A stretch of 33,690 nucleotides of DNA from assembly GCA_947630015.1 (NCBI GenBank), contig CANRFY010000022.1, forward strand, positions 1 to 33,690. The letters are read 5' to 3'. Made by a program: the position numbers and the translations under genes. Below the pieces are notes generated by a model. That model did no database searches and was not told the origin of the DNA. It worked only from the letters and a program-made list of their open reading frames with translations. The DNA comes from an uncultured Clostridia bacterium (lineage in GTDB: Bacteria > Bacillota > Clostridia > Oscillospirales > CAG-272). Shown in pieces: positions 9,657-17,327 of this stretch; position 1 is the first letter of the stretch, and every line of letters starts with the position of its first letter.

Positions 9657-9733
9657 GGGGAGGAAACTTTTTGAAAGAAAGTTGGCTTTTTCTACGAAAA
9701 AGCGCCCGTACCCCTCTTTCAAAAACTTTTCCT
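9657..9733. repeat. Nested-palindrome element between grpE and dnaK
   Basis: An outer dyad (AGGAAACTTTTTGAAAG at 9661-9677 against CTTTCAAAAACTTTTCCT at 9716-9733) encloses an inner 8-bp hairpin (GCTTTTTC at 9685-9692, GAAAAAGC at 9696-9703). A related element follows nadE. It lies inside the heat-shock operon, so it might affect the balance of grpE and dnaK messages. Confidence 0.7.
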
Positions 9734-9816
9734 GCCTTTTTGGTTGTCAGATTTGATTATATGGATTTTGATTTAAGCGATGTGTTTGTGCTTCAAATCA
9801 GCAAGGAGAGAACTGA

Positions 9817-10401
9817 TTATTTCTCGCCTGCGACCGTTACGGCCGCGAATCTCAAAATCTTATCGCCGCGCTTATATCCGCGCTGAAGCACCGCCGCGAT
9901 CTTCCCGGGTTCGCAGTCCGCGTCCTCCGCGATCATCACCGCCGAATGCTTTGTCGGATCGAAATCCTCGCCCGCCTCGCCGAACTGTTCGACGCCGAGC
10001 GATGTCAGCACGTCGGGGACGTTTTTCAGTATCAGCTTTACGCCGTCAGCCAGCTTTTCGGGGTCCGTGTACTGTGATGCGCGGTCGAGATTGTCGAGCA
10101 GCGGCAACAGCTTTCCGAGCGCGTCCGCGTATGCGTCGCCGTAAATGCCCTCGCGCTCCTTCGCGCTGCGCTTGCGGAAATTGTCGTATTCGGCCGCGAG
10201 GCGCAGATATTTGTCGTTCGCCTCCGTGAGCTTTTCCTCCAGCTCTCGTTCGCGCTTTGACGGCTTATCCTTTTTCTTCGCCGTCTTTGCCGGCTCCTTT
10301 CCGTCCGAATGCCCGTCGGGGGCGGGAGCTTCCGTTTTCTCCGTGTTCTCCGTGTTTTCCTGAACCTCCGCCGCGGTTTCGGTTTCTTTTTCTTCGCTCA
10401 T
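9817..10401 (-). CDS. grpE: Nucleotide exchange factor GrpE
   Basis: Releases ADP from DnaK to reset the chaperone cycle and acts as a dimer in the cytoplasm. Using the ATG at 10401 the protein has 194 residues: an acidic and lysine-rich disordered N-terminus (about 1-45), a long coiled-coil helix (KRERELEEKLTEANDKYLRLAAEYDNFRKRSAKERE) and the C-terminal beta domain that contacts DnaK (GVEQFGEAGEDFDPTKHSAVM and VLQRGYKRGDKILRFAAVTVA). The open frame could start seven codons earlier at a TTG directly after the hrcA stop, but AAGGA lies properly spaced before the ATG at 10401, so I prefer that start. It is 21 bases behind hrcA. Confidence 0.96.
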   Translation of the reverse strand: MSEEKETETAAEVQENTENTEKTEAPAPDGHSDGKEPAKTAKKKDKPSKRERELEEKLTEANDKYLRLAAEYDNFRKRSAKEREGIYGDAYADALGKLLPLLDNLDRASQYTDPEKLADGVKLILKNVPDVLTSLGVEQFGEAGEDFDPTKHSAVMIAEDADCEPGKIAAVLQRGYKRGDKILRFAAVTVAGEK

Positions 10402-10422
10402 AAAGATATCGTCCTTTGTCAA

Positions 10423-11541
10423 TTATTGTTCGCCGTCCCCGCCGTTTTCATTCCATGGCGGAAGCGCGCGTTCGGCTCTGCCGTCGTCGTCGCGCGACAC
10501 CGCGTCCGATATGCTTCCCGCGAGTCCCTCGATCAGCGTTATGACGCGCGAATAATCCATTCGGCGCGGGCCGATCACGCCGATCGCGCCCACCGTTTTG
10601 CCGTTGTGCTTGATCGTTCTGAACACCATCGACGAATTGCCGCCGATATCGACGGCGTTTTCGCTGCCGATGTAGACGTTGACGTCGTCGTCCTTTGCGT
10701 CGGACACAAGATCGACTATATCGTCGCGCTTATCGAGCAGCGACAGTATATCCTTTATCGAGCCGATGTCGGAATATTCCGGATACTGGAGCAGATTATT
10801 CACTCCGTCGACTCTGACCTCGCCGCCTCCTCTGTCGCGCATAGCGCCGTAAACTTCCTTCATGGCGCAGCTCGCGATCGAGCCGTATATGCCGAGTTCC
10901 TCCTCCATTTTCATGATGACGGGCAGCGTGATCTTTTCCGCCGTGACGCCCGCCGCGTACTTATTCAGCACGCGCGACACGGACGCCGCTCCCTCCGCGT
11001 CGATGGCGTGTTCGCTGTAAATGCGCACCGTGCGGATATTGTCGTCCGACATCATTATGACGAGCAGGAAATCATGCTCGTCGAGAAGTACGGTTTCATA
11101 TCTGCGGACAGTCTGGCTGACGTGTCTCGGCTTGACCGCCAGCGCCGTATAATTCGTCATGGCGGAGGCGAGCTTTGTCGCCGTATCGAGCAGTCCGTCA
11201 AGCTCCGACATTTTTGCGGCCGCGACCGAATTGAGCGTTTCAAGCTCGCGCGTCGTCATTTCGTATCTGTCGCGCAGCCAGTCGACGTAGAATCTGTAGC
11301 CGAGTTCGGTCGGCACGCGTCCGGAGGACGTATGCGGCGATTCGAGATATCCCTTTTCCTCAAGCTCCGCCATTTCGTTGCGGATTGTCGCCGAGGAATA
11401 CTCCCTGCCGCCTATGTTTGTCAACGCTTTTGAGCCGACGGGTTCGCCGTTCTTTATGTGGCAGTCGACGATCTCGCGCAGGATAAGGCGCTGACGCTCG
11501 GTGAGTTCGCCGTTTCCGACGCCGCCGCTCCTTCGTGGCAT
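10423..11541 (-). CDS. hrcA: Heat-inducible transcription repressor HrcA
   Basis: Represses class I heat-shock genes by binding CIRCE; in known systems its activity depends on GroEL. The 372-residue protein has an N-terminal winged-helix (LTERQRLILREIVDCHIKNGEPVGSKAL through SSATIRNEMAELEEKGYLESPHTSSGRVPTELGYRFYVD), the strongest HrcA signature, followed by the GAF-like dimerisation region (IGSENAVDIGGNSSMVFRTIKHNGKTVGAIGVIGPRRMDYSRVI). I chose the ATG at 11541 because GGGGAG is well spaced before it; an alternative ATG at 11559 has a poorer site. It is first in the operon, directly downstream of a CIRCE operator, so it regulates itself and grpE, dnaK and dnaJ. Confidence 0.97.
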   Translation of the reverse strand: MPRRSGGVGNGELTERQRLILREIVDCHIKNGEPVGSKALTNIGGREYSSATIRNEMAELEEKGYLESPHTSSGRVPTELGYRFYVDWLRDRYEMTTRELETLNSVAAAKMSELDGLLDTATKLASAMTNYTALAVKPRHVSQTVRRYETVLLDEHDFLLVIMMSDDNIRTVRIYSEHAIDAEGAASVSRVLNKYAAGVTAEKITLPVIMKMEEELGIYGSIASCAMKEVYGAMRDRGGGEVRVDGVNNLLQYPEYSDIGSIKDILSLLDKRDDIVDLVSDAKDDDVNVYIGSENAVDIGGNSSMVFRTIKHNGKTVGAIGVIGPRRMDYSRVITLIEGLAGSISDAVSRDDDGRAERALPPWNENGGDGEQ

Positions 11542-11578
11542 ATCATCGCTCCCCTTCATTTTCGCAGTCGGCGTGATT

Positions 11579-11605
11579 TTAGCACTCGCACGCGTCGAGT
11601 GCTAA
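11579..11605. promoter_or_regulatory. CIRCE operator (HrcA binding site)
   Basis: Perfect match to the CIRCE consensus: TTAGCACTC (11579-11587), 9-base spacer, GAGTGCTAA (11597-11605). It lies just downstream of the -10 of the hrcA promoter, over the expected transcription start, where bound HrcA would block transcription. Confidence 0.98.
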
Positions 11606-11615
11606 TCTTGAGTAT

Positions 11616-11644
11616 AATTTACCACGGCCGCAGCCGTTTGTCAA
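11616..11644 (-). promoter_or_regulatory. Heat-shock operon promoter
   Basis: On the minus strand, consensus TTGACA (11639-11644), 17-base spacer, TAAATT (11616-11621). The CIRCE begins 11 bases downstream. This is the probable sigma-A promoter for hrcA-grpE-dnaK-dnaJ. Confidence 0.9.
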
Positions 11645-11693
11645 GTATAAAGACGAAATTTAATGAAAAATTTTACGCGTCCCGCAGACGCGC

Positions 11694-11722
11694 TTGAAAT
11701 CCGCGCAGTTATATTATATAAT
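11694..11722 (+). promoter_or_regulatory. Promoter of the NAD synthetase gene
   Basis: TTGAAA (11694-11699), 17-base spacer, consensus TATAAT (11717-11722), about 58 bases before the ATG at 11780. It diverges from the heat-shock promoter, with 49 bases between the two -35 boxes. Confidence 0.85.
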
Positions 11723-11779
11723 AGAAGCGCGGCGCCGCGCGGCGCCGAACGCAGCATTTGTATAGAGGTATTATTATAT

Positions 11780-13696
11780 ATGAAAGACGGATTTGTCAAA
11801 GCCGCGTCATGCACGCCGGAGATCGCTGTCGCCGACTGTGCGCGCAATTCGGCGGCGATCGAATCGCTCGCGAAAGAAGCCGCCGGACGCGGCGCGAAGA
11901 TCATCGTGTTCCCCGAGCTGTCGCTTTGCGGCTATACGTGCAGCGATCTGTTTTTGCAGCGAGCGATGCTCGACGCGGCGAAAGCGGAGCTTTTGCGGCT
12001 CGCGGAGGCGACCGCCGATCTTGACGCGCTGTTATTTGTCGGGCTGCCGCTCGAATACGGCTGCAAGCTCTATAACGCGGCCGCCGCCATAAACCGCGGG
12101 CGCGTGATCGGCATCGTGCCTAAGACGCATCTGCCGAACTACAACGAATTCTACGAGGCGCGCCATTTCGCCTCCGGCGCGCGTCAGGCGCGTCCGATCC
12201 GTCTCGGCTCCGGCCCCGACGCATACGACGTGCCGTTCGGGACCGACATCATATTTGAATGCGGCGAGATGGAGCATCTCACCGTCGCGTGCGAGATATG
12301 CGAGGATCTGTGGGTCCCGTCGCCGCCGAGCATCCGCCACGCGGAGGCCGGCGCCGTCGTGATCGTCAATCTTTCCGCCGGCGACGAGATGACGGGCAAG
12401 GACCGCTATCGCCGCGATCTTGTCGTCGGGCAGTCGGCGCGGCTCGTTGCCGGCTACGTATACGCCGCCGCCGGCGACGGCGAATCGACGACCGATCTCG
12501 TATTTTCCGCGCACAACATGATCGCCGAGAACGGCGCGCTTCTCGCCGAGGCAGAGCGCTTCCGCAACGAGACCGTTTACGGCGACATCGACGTCGACAG
12601 GCTCGCCTCCGAGCGCCGCCGCATGACGACGTATCCGTCCCTGACGGATGCGGGCTACGTCCGCGTCAGTTTTTCGCTTAATGTGACCGAGACGCCGCTG
12701 TCGCGGCGGTTTGACAAGCTCCCGTTCGTACCCGATTCCGCCGCGGACCGCGGCCGCCGCTGCGACGAGATATTGACTATGCAGGCGATGGGGCTGAAAA
12801 AGCGTCTTTCCCACACTCGCGCGGGCGCCGTTGTCGGTATATCGGGCGGGCTTGATTCAACGCTCGCGCTGCTCGTGACGGCGCGCGCGTTCGATATGTG
12901 CGGCATGGATCGGCGCGGCATCATCGCGGTGACGATGCCATGTTTCGGCACAACGGATCGCACCTACAATAACGCTTGCCGTCTCGCGGAGCGCGTCGGC
13001 GCGACGCTGCGCGAGGTTCCGATCGCGAACGCCGTTCGCGTTCATCTTTCCGACATCGGCCACGACGAATCGGATCATTCCGTCACATATGAAAACGCGC
13101 AGGCGCGCGAGCGCACGCAGGTGCTGATGGATATTGCAAACAAATCCGGTTCGCTCGTGATCGGCACAGGCGATCTGTCCGAGCTTGCGCTCGGATGGGC
13201 GACGTACAACGGCGATCATATGTCGATGTACGCCGTGAACGTCTCGGTGCCGAAGACGCTCGTCCGCCATCTTGTGCGCTACTATGCCGATACGTGCGGC
13301 GACGACGGACTTGCCTCGACGCTTTACGATGTGCTTGACACGCCGGTTTCGCCGGAGCTTCTGCCGCCGGAGGACGGCATGATCTCGCAGAAGACGGAGG
13401 ATCTTGTCGGCCCCTACGAGCTGCACGATTTTTTCCTATATTATATGCTCCGCGCCTGCTACCCGCCGCAGAAGATATACCGCATAGCGAAGCTTGCGTT
13501 TGCGGGCGAATACGACAGCGGCGTCATCCTTTACTGGATGCGCGTGTTCTATCGCCGGTTCTTCTCGCAGCAGTTCAAGCGTTCGTGCCTTCCCGACGGC
13601 CCGAAGGTCGGAAGCGTCGCCGTATCGCCGCGAGGCGATCTGCGTATGCCGAGCGACGCGTCCGCTCGCGAGTGGCTTTCCGCGCTCGGGGTGTGA
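11780..13696 (+). CDS. nadE: Glutamine-dependent NAD(+) synthetase
   Basis: Makes NAD from nicotinate adenine dinucleotide, ATP and glutamine. The 638-residue protein has an N-terminal nitrilase-fold glutaminase (about 1-290) with the E-K-C triad at E46 (FPELSLCGY), K115 (PKTHLPNY) and C174 (EICEDLW), then a synthetase domain with the PP-loop SGGLDS at 355-360. The late GTGDLSELALGW segment is also typical. This is the two-domain form, longer than ammonia-only NadE. The frame is open upstream, but the ATG at 11780 has AGAGGT about 10 bases before it and lies after the promoter, so I chose it. It is a single-gene unit. Confidence 0.97.
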   Translation: MKDGFVKAASCTPEIAVADCARNSAAIESLAKEAAGRGAKIIVFPELSLCGYTCSDLFLQRAMLDAAKAELLRLAEATADLDALLFVGLPLEYGCKLYNAAAAINRGRVIGIVPKTHLPNYNEFYEARHFASGARQARPIRLGSGPDAYDVPFGTDIIFECGEMEHLTVACEICEDLWVPSPPSIRHAEAGAVVIVNLSAGDEMTGKDRYRRDLVVGQSARLVAGYVYAAAGDGESTTDLVFSAHNMIAENGALLAEAERFRNETVYGDIDVDRLASERRRMTTYPSLTDAGYVRVSFSLNVTETPLSRRFDKLPFVPDSAADRGRRCDEILTMQAMGLKKRLSHTRAGAVVGISGGLDSTLALLVTARAFDMCGMDRRGIIAVTMPCFGTTDRTYNNACRLAERVGATLREVPIANAVRVHLSDIGHDESDHSVTYENAQARERTQVLMDIANKSGSLVIGTGDLSELALGWATYNGDHMSMYAVNVSVPKTLVRHLVRYYADTCGDDGLASTLYDVLDTPVSPELLPPEDGMISQKTEDLVGPYELHDFFLYYMLRACYPPQKIYRIAKLAFAGEYDSGVILYWMRVFYRRFFSQQFKRSCLPDGPKVGSVAVSPRGDLRMPSDASAREWLSALGV

Positions 13697-13707
13697 GGGA
13701 ATAGAGG

Positions 13708-13830
13708 TTTTTGGGGCGCCGCCCCAAACCCCGCTTAGAGGGACTTTTGAAAGAAAGTTGAACTTTCCGCAAGCGGAAAGTTAGCAGATGCTCCGCATCT
13801 GCATCCTTAAGAACTCTTCAAAACTTTTAT
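13708..13830. repeat. Chain of palindromes after nadE
   Basis: Three perfect hairpins in a row: TTTGGGGC/GCCCCAAA (13710-13728), AACTTTCCGC/GCGGAAAGTT (13761-13782) and GCAGATGC/GCATCTGC (13784-13802). The last two are enclosed by a loose outer dyad (ACTTTTGAAAGA near 13743 and CTTCAAAACTTTT near 13816). The outer arm matches the element between grpE and dnaK, but the inner hairpins differ. It probably ends or protects the nadE message, although no long U-tract follows. Confidence 0.7.
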
Positions 13831-13948
13831 TACAAGGGTATGTCGGGCGAGCGTGTTCAACCCTGCGCAGCACGTTCGTGCGGGATTTACTTTTCCAAAG
13901 TGCAATATACGATTCGACAATGTATTTGCGGAAAATGCCGATTTACGC

Positions 13949-13977
13949 TTGAAATCTGGCGAAAAATGTGGTAACAT
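13949..13977 (+). promoter_or_regulatory. Promoter of the YegP-like gene
   Basis: TTGAAA (13949-13954), 17-base spacer, TAACAT (13972-13977), about 62 bases before the ATG at 14040. Confidence 0.7.
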
Positions 13978-14039
13978 TAAATAAAGCGGCGGCGCGTCCC
14001 GCGCCTCTGCCGCACAAATCGAAATTTAGGGAGAATATC

Positions 14040-14405
14040 ATGGGAAAGTTTGTCATTAAGACGACGTCCACCGGCGTCAAATTCGATCTGAAGGCCGGCA
14101 ACGGCGAAGTTATCGCGACGAGCGAGGTTTACAAATCCGACGCGGCGTGCAAGAACGGCATTGAGAGCGTTCGCGCCTGCTGTGTGGGCGAGGTAGAGGA
14201 TCAGACCGTCGAGGGATTTGAGAAGGTCAAGCATCCGAAGTTTGAAGTTTACACCGATAAAGCCGGCGAATTCAGATTCCGTCTGAAGGCGAAGAACGGC
14301 GAAGTCATCGCAGTAAGCGAGGGCTACAAGACGAAGGCGAGTTGCATGAACGGAGTTGAGAGCGTGAAGAAAAATGCGCCGGAGGCTGAGGTCGTAGAGG
14401 AGTGA
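14040..14405 (+). CDS. YegP-like DUF1508 protein with two tandem repeats
   Basis: A 121-residue protein made of two copies of the DUF1508/YegP module of about 50 residues. Copy one is GKFVIKTTSTGVKFDLKAGNGEVIATSEVYKSDAACKNGIESV in outline, and copy two starts PKFEVYTDKAGEFRFRLKAKNGEVIAVSEGYKTKASCMNGVESV; both share the F-LKA-NGEVIA-SE-Y and NGIESV/NGVESV landmarks. The family is widespread in bacteria, has a small beta-rich fold and has no firm biochemical role. It is probably cytoplasmic. The ATG at 14040 has AGGGAG upstream and follows the promoter; an in-frame earlier start (13968) would overlap the -10 box and is rejected. The gene is monocistronic. Confidence 0.92.
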   Translation: MGKFVIKTTSTGVKFDLKAGNGEVIATSEVYKSDAACKNGIESVRACCVGEVEDQTVEGFEKVKHPKFEVYTDKAGEFRFRLKAKNGEVIAVSEGYKTKASCMNGVESVKKNAPEAEVVEE

Positions 14406-14520
14406 CGTCTCCTCTGACGGTACATCCGATGCTGCTGTTTTACGTGATTAGGGCAATTCTTTTTTCGCGCAAAGCGTAAATTAGGGATGAAGACCCTTTC
14501 TTCAAATACGCACTTGGGAT

Positions 14521-14551
14521 GAGGACCCTTTCTTCAAAAGAAAGGGTCCTC
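14521..14551. repeat. GAGGACCC hairpin in copy A
   Basis: 14-bp perfect stem (14521-14534 with 14538-14551) and a 3-base loop. The same hairpin occurs at 32028-32058 and, imperfectly, at 4450-4479. Confidence 0.8.
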
Positions 14552-15281
14552 CCCCATACCCCCTCTCCAAAAGAACAACGCGCTGAGACTGTGTGCGAAC
14601 AGCTCTTCGCGGAACGATTGATTTTACTTACGCGCTAAAATTCATAAGGCATATAAATTCCAGCGCCACCTTTTTTACGAGGTGAGCTTCTTTTCTTTGA
14701 AAAGAAAAGAACCGTTAATTTTGAGGTGAGCTTCTTTTCTTTGGAAAAGAAAAGAACCTCCCTCAAACACCCTCAAGAAAAGAAACGCATCGCACGTTTG
14801 CGTAACGAAAAGCAAGCTATCGCCGGTTGTCCTGCTCCATCTACGCTAACCAATGCGAAACTGGCGTTTCCCTTTGTGCATTCCATTTGTTCGCACCACG
14901 CGAGGATTATCTGGCCATCCAAGCCACATTTCGTTTGCGACGTTTACGCCTTAATCTCGACCCGTTCGCGGAGTTGCCCTATCGCTTTTGCCTGCACAAC
15001 CCCGCGTTCGCCCTGAAATAAACCCTCACGGAAGCACAAAACTGCGCGCCAACCGGTGCGAACCGTCTCGTATCTCTTTGTGAATCCCATTTGTTCGCAC
15101 GACACGAGCGAAATCTGACGATATCAGCCTCATCCCGTTTGCGACGCTGACGCCTCGCTCTCGACCCGCCGCGCGGAGGCACGGTCGCGCTTGCCAAGAT
15201 TATATCGCGGTTTACGCCCGAAACGCCCCTGCCGCCGACTGGAGCGGAATTGACGCCACCGGCACGCCGTTTTCTGGGATT

Positions 15282-15319
15282 GTTAAGGGTCTCTTTCTTG
15301 CGAGAAAGAGGCCCTTAAC
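15282..15319. repeat. GTTAAGGG hairpin in copy A
   Basis: 17-bp stem (15282-15298 with 15303-15319) with one G-U pair and a 4-base loop. Its counterpart in copy B (31209-31246) is perfect. It lies about 100 bases past the end of the flavodiiron gene and could act as its terminator, although no U-tract is obvious. Confidence 0.75.
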
Positions 15320-15419
15320 ATAATTTAAAAACTTTGAAAAAGTTTGTGAAAAGGAATGGCGAGGATTGCAAAGGCTCATCCTTTGCGCGCAGGGCTTCGT
15401 CTGCCGCCCCGCATATCGC

Positions 15420-17210
15420 TTACACGATTGGCTCAAAATCCGCCGCGCCGTGCTTGCACAGCGGGCATACGAAATCCTCCGGCAGCTCGTCGCCCTCGTA
15501 CACATAGCCGCAGACCTTGCAGACCCAGCCGCGCTTCCCCGCCGTCTGCGGTTTCGGCTTGACCTTTTCCTGATAATACGAATACGTCATCGTTTCGCGG
15601 TCGGAGATGACGCGCGCCTCCGTCACGGAGCAGATGAACATCCCGTGCGTGCCGAGATCCACATACTGCTCGACTGCAAGCGACATGAAGGAATTGATGT
15701 ATTTCGGCAGGAATGCGAGTCCGTTGTCGGAGCGCAGCGGCGTCCAGTCGGCGAATTTATCCGCCGTTCTGCCGCTTCGGAAGCCGAACGACTCGAACAC
15801 CGAGAACGGCGCGTCGACCGACAGGCAGTTGACGTTCATCTTCCCCGTCTGCTTTATGATGTGATGCGAATAATTGTCCTTGTTGATGCAGACGGCGACT
15901 CTGTTCGGCGAGCTTGTGACCTGTGATACAGTGTTGACGATCAGACCGTTGTCCTTTTTGCCATCGTTTGACGTCACGACATACAGTCCGTAACCGATGC
16001 GGAACAGCGCCTTCATGTCGTTTTTATCGGCAAGCTCGCCGTTCTGCGCGACGTAATCCTTCGTCAGCTCCGCCGCAAGCGCGTCGATCTGCGCTCTGCT
16101 CTCGTCGTTGAGCGACGACATGATGCGGACTGTCGTATCCGTGAACGTGATATCGCGGCAGCCCTCGAGCATCGAACGCATCGTCTTCGCCGCGAGCGGC
16201 GCCCATGAACCGTTTTCGATCAGCGCGACAGTCTTTTTGCGGAATCCGCGCTCCGTTAAATGCGATATGAAATCGCGCATGAAGGGGAATATCTCCGCGT
16301 TGTACGTCGTCGTCGCAAGAACGATCTTATCGTACTGGAACGCGTGTTCCACCGCGTCGGACATATCGACGCGCGCCAAGTCGTCGACCGTCACCTTCGG
16401 GCATCCCATCGCGCGGAGCTTGTCCGCCAAAAGCTCGACGGCGCGCTTTGTGTTGCCGTACACGGACGTGTACGCGATCACGATGCCGGAATCCTCGGAG
16501 CCATACTGCGACCAAGTGTTGTAGAGATTGAGATAATATCCGAGATTTTCAGTAAGAACAGGGCCGTGCAGCGGGCAGATCGCATCGATATCGAGCGACG
16601 ACGCCTTTTTGAGCAGCGCCTGAACCTGCGCGCCGTATTTGCCCACGATGCCGAAATAGTACCGTCTCGCCTCGCACGCCCAATCCTCCCGGACGTCGAG
16701 CGCGCCGAATTTGCCGAATCCGTCGGCGGAGAACAGCACCTTATCCGCCGCGTCGTATGTCACGATCACCTCCGGCCAATGCACCATCGGCGCCGCGATG
16801 AACGTCAGCGTGTGACGCCCGAGCGAGAGCGTTCCGCCGTCGCCGACGACGATGCGCCTGTCCTCGTAATCGCGGCCGAAGAAATTCTTCATCATCGCAA
16901 ACGCCTTCGCGGACGAAACGACGACCGCATCCGGATACGTGTTCATAAACGCCGTGATGCTGCCGGAATGATCCGGTTCCATATGCTGCACGATCAGAAA
17001 GTCGGGACGGCGCGTCCCGATCGCCGAGGCCAGATTGTCAAGCCATTCGTGCGTGAAATTCCTGTCTACCGTATCCATGACGGCGATCTTATCGTCGATT
17101 ATGACGTATGAATTGTACGCCATCCCGTTCGGGACCCTGTACTGTCCCTCGAACAGATCGATCTTGTGATCGTTGACGCCTATATATTTTATGTCGTTCG
17201 TTATCTTCAT
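15420..17210 (-). CDS. Flavodiiron protein with flavin reductase and rubredoxin domains
   Basis: Predicted oxygen or nitric-oxide reductase, a cytoplasmic defence enzyme of anaerobes. The 596-residue protein has a metallo-beta-lactamase-like diiron domain (about 1-245) with the ligand motif H76-x-E78-x-D80-H81 (QHMEPDHSG), a flavodoxin domain (about 250-390; IVIAYTSVYGNTKRAVELLA), a flavin-reductase-like split-barrel domain (about 400-540; FRIGYGLYVVTSNDGKKDNGLIVNTVSQVTSSPNRVAVCINK) and a C-terminal rubredoxin (CKVCGYVYEG...CPLCKHG). The fusion puts the redox partners on one chain. I chose the ATG at 17210, with GGGGGAGAG upstream; the frame is open seven codons further. It has its own promoter behind the UvrA-like gene. 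Confidence 0.95.
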   Translation of the reverse strand: MKITNDIKYIGVNDHKIDLFEGQYRVPNGMAYNSYVIIDDKIAVMDTVDRNFTHEWLDNLASAIGTRRPDFLIVQHMEPDHSGSITAFMNTYPDAVVVSSAKAFAMMKNFFGRDYEDRRIVVGDGGTLSLGRHTLTFIAAPMVHWPEVIVTYDAADKVLFSADGFGKFGALDVREDWACEARRYYFGIVGKYGAQVQALLKKASSLDIDAICPLHGPVLTENLGYYLNLYNTWSQYGSEDSGIVIAYTSVYGNTKRAVELLADKLRAMGCPKVTVDDLARVDMSDAVEHAFQYDKIVLATTTYNAEIFPFMRDFISHLTERGFRKKTVALIENGSWAPLAAKTMRSMLEGCRDITFTDTTVRIMSSLNDESRAQIDALAAELTKDYVAQNGELADKNDMKALFRIGYGLYVVTSNDGKKDNGLIVNTVSQVTSSPNRVAVCINKDNYSHHIIKQTGKMNVNCLSVDAPFSVFESFGFRSGRTADKFADWTPLRSDNGLAFLPKYINSFMSLAVEQYVDLGTHGMFICSVTEARVISDRETMTYSYYQEKVKPKPQTAGKRGWVCKVCGYVYEGDELPEDFVCPLCKHGAADFEPIV

Positions 17211-17261
17211 GATAGTTCGTCTCTCCCCCAAAAATTTATTCGGCGGCTCGCCGACAATGTA

Positions 17262-17290
17262 ATTTTAGCACACAATCGTGCAACAATCAA
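17262..17290 (-). promoter_or_regulatory. Promoter of the flavodiiron gene
   Basis: On the minus strand, TTGATT (17285-17290), 17-base spacer, TAAAAT (17262-17267) with an extended TGC before it, 52 bases from the ATG. The spacer contains the dyad GCAC-N6-GTGC, a possible operator. Confidence 0.75.
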
Positions 17291-17327
17291 GTGCCTGCCG
17301 GCGAAAATGAACGCCGCGCCGCGGCGG

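Larger units (their letters stand above)
13697..14039. other. Intergenic stretch: nested palindromes, then the YegP-like gene promoter
   Basis: About 340 bases. The left part (to about 13830) is a chain of hairpins after nadE, described separately. The middle has the small dyad GCACGTTCGTGC. The right part holds the promoter and leader of the YegP-like gene. No coding sequence is supported. Confidence 0.6.
14462..15360 (-). repeat. Long dispersed intergenic repeat, copy A
   Basis: Reverse complement of copy B (31150-32065) over about 0.9 kb, by eye about three quarters or more identical with small indels. Landmarks are the GTTAAGGG hairpin (15282-15319), GTGCCTCCGCGCGGCGGGTC near 15165-15185, two internal half-copies centred near 15100 and 14910, AGGAAAAGAAG hairpins at 14680-14765 and the GAGGACCC hairpin (14521-14551). 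The frame that is open in copy B has TGA stops here, so it is unlikely to code. Confidence 0.85.
14406..15419. other. 1-kb non-coding stretch dominated by repeat copy A
   Basis: No gene is supported between the YegP-like gene and the flavodiiron gene. A 7-bp dyad AGAGGAG/CTCCTCT spans the end of the YegP-like gene. From about 14462 to 15360 it is repeat copy A. The last 60 bases before 15420 include AAGGCTCATCCTTTG, which echoes the reverse of 30974-30996, just past the histidine kinase gene. Confidence 0.65.

Noticed and set aside
11663..11780. Earlier in-frame start for NAD synthetase
   Set aside because: It would lie upstream of the TTGAAA/TATAAT promoter and add a non-homologous N-terminal stretch.
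13968..14040. Earlier in-frame start for the YegP-like protein
   Set aside because: It would begin inside the promoter and lacks a ribosome site; the ATG at 14040 follows AGGGAG and matches the family's length.
14726..15021. Short open frames inside repeat copy A
   Set aside because: They cross hairpin modules and are not preserved in copy B.
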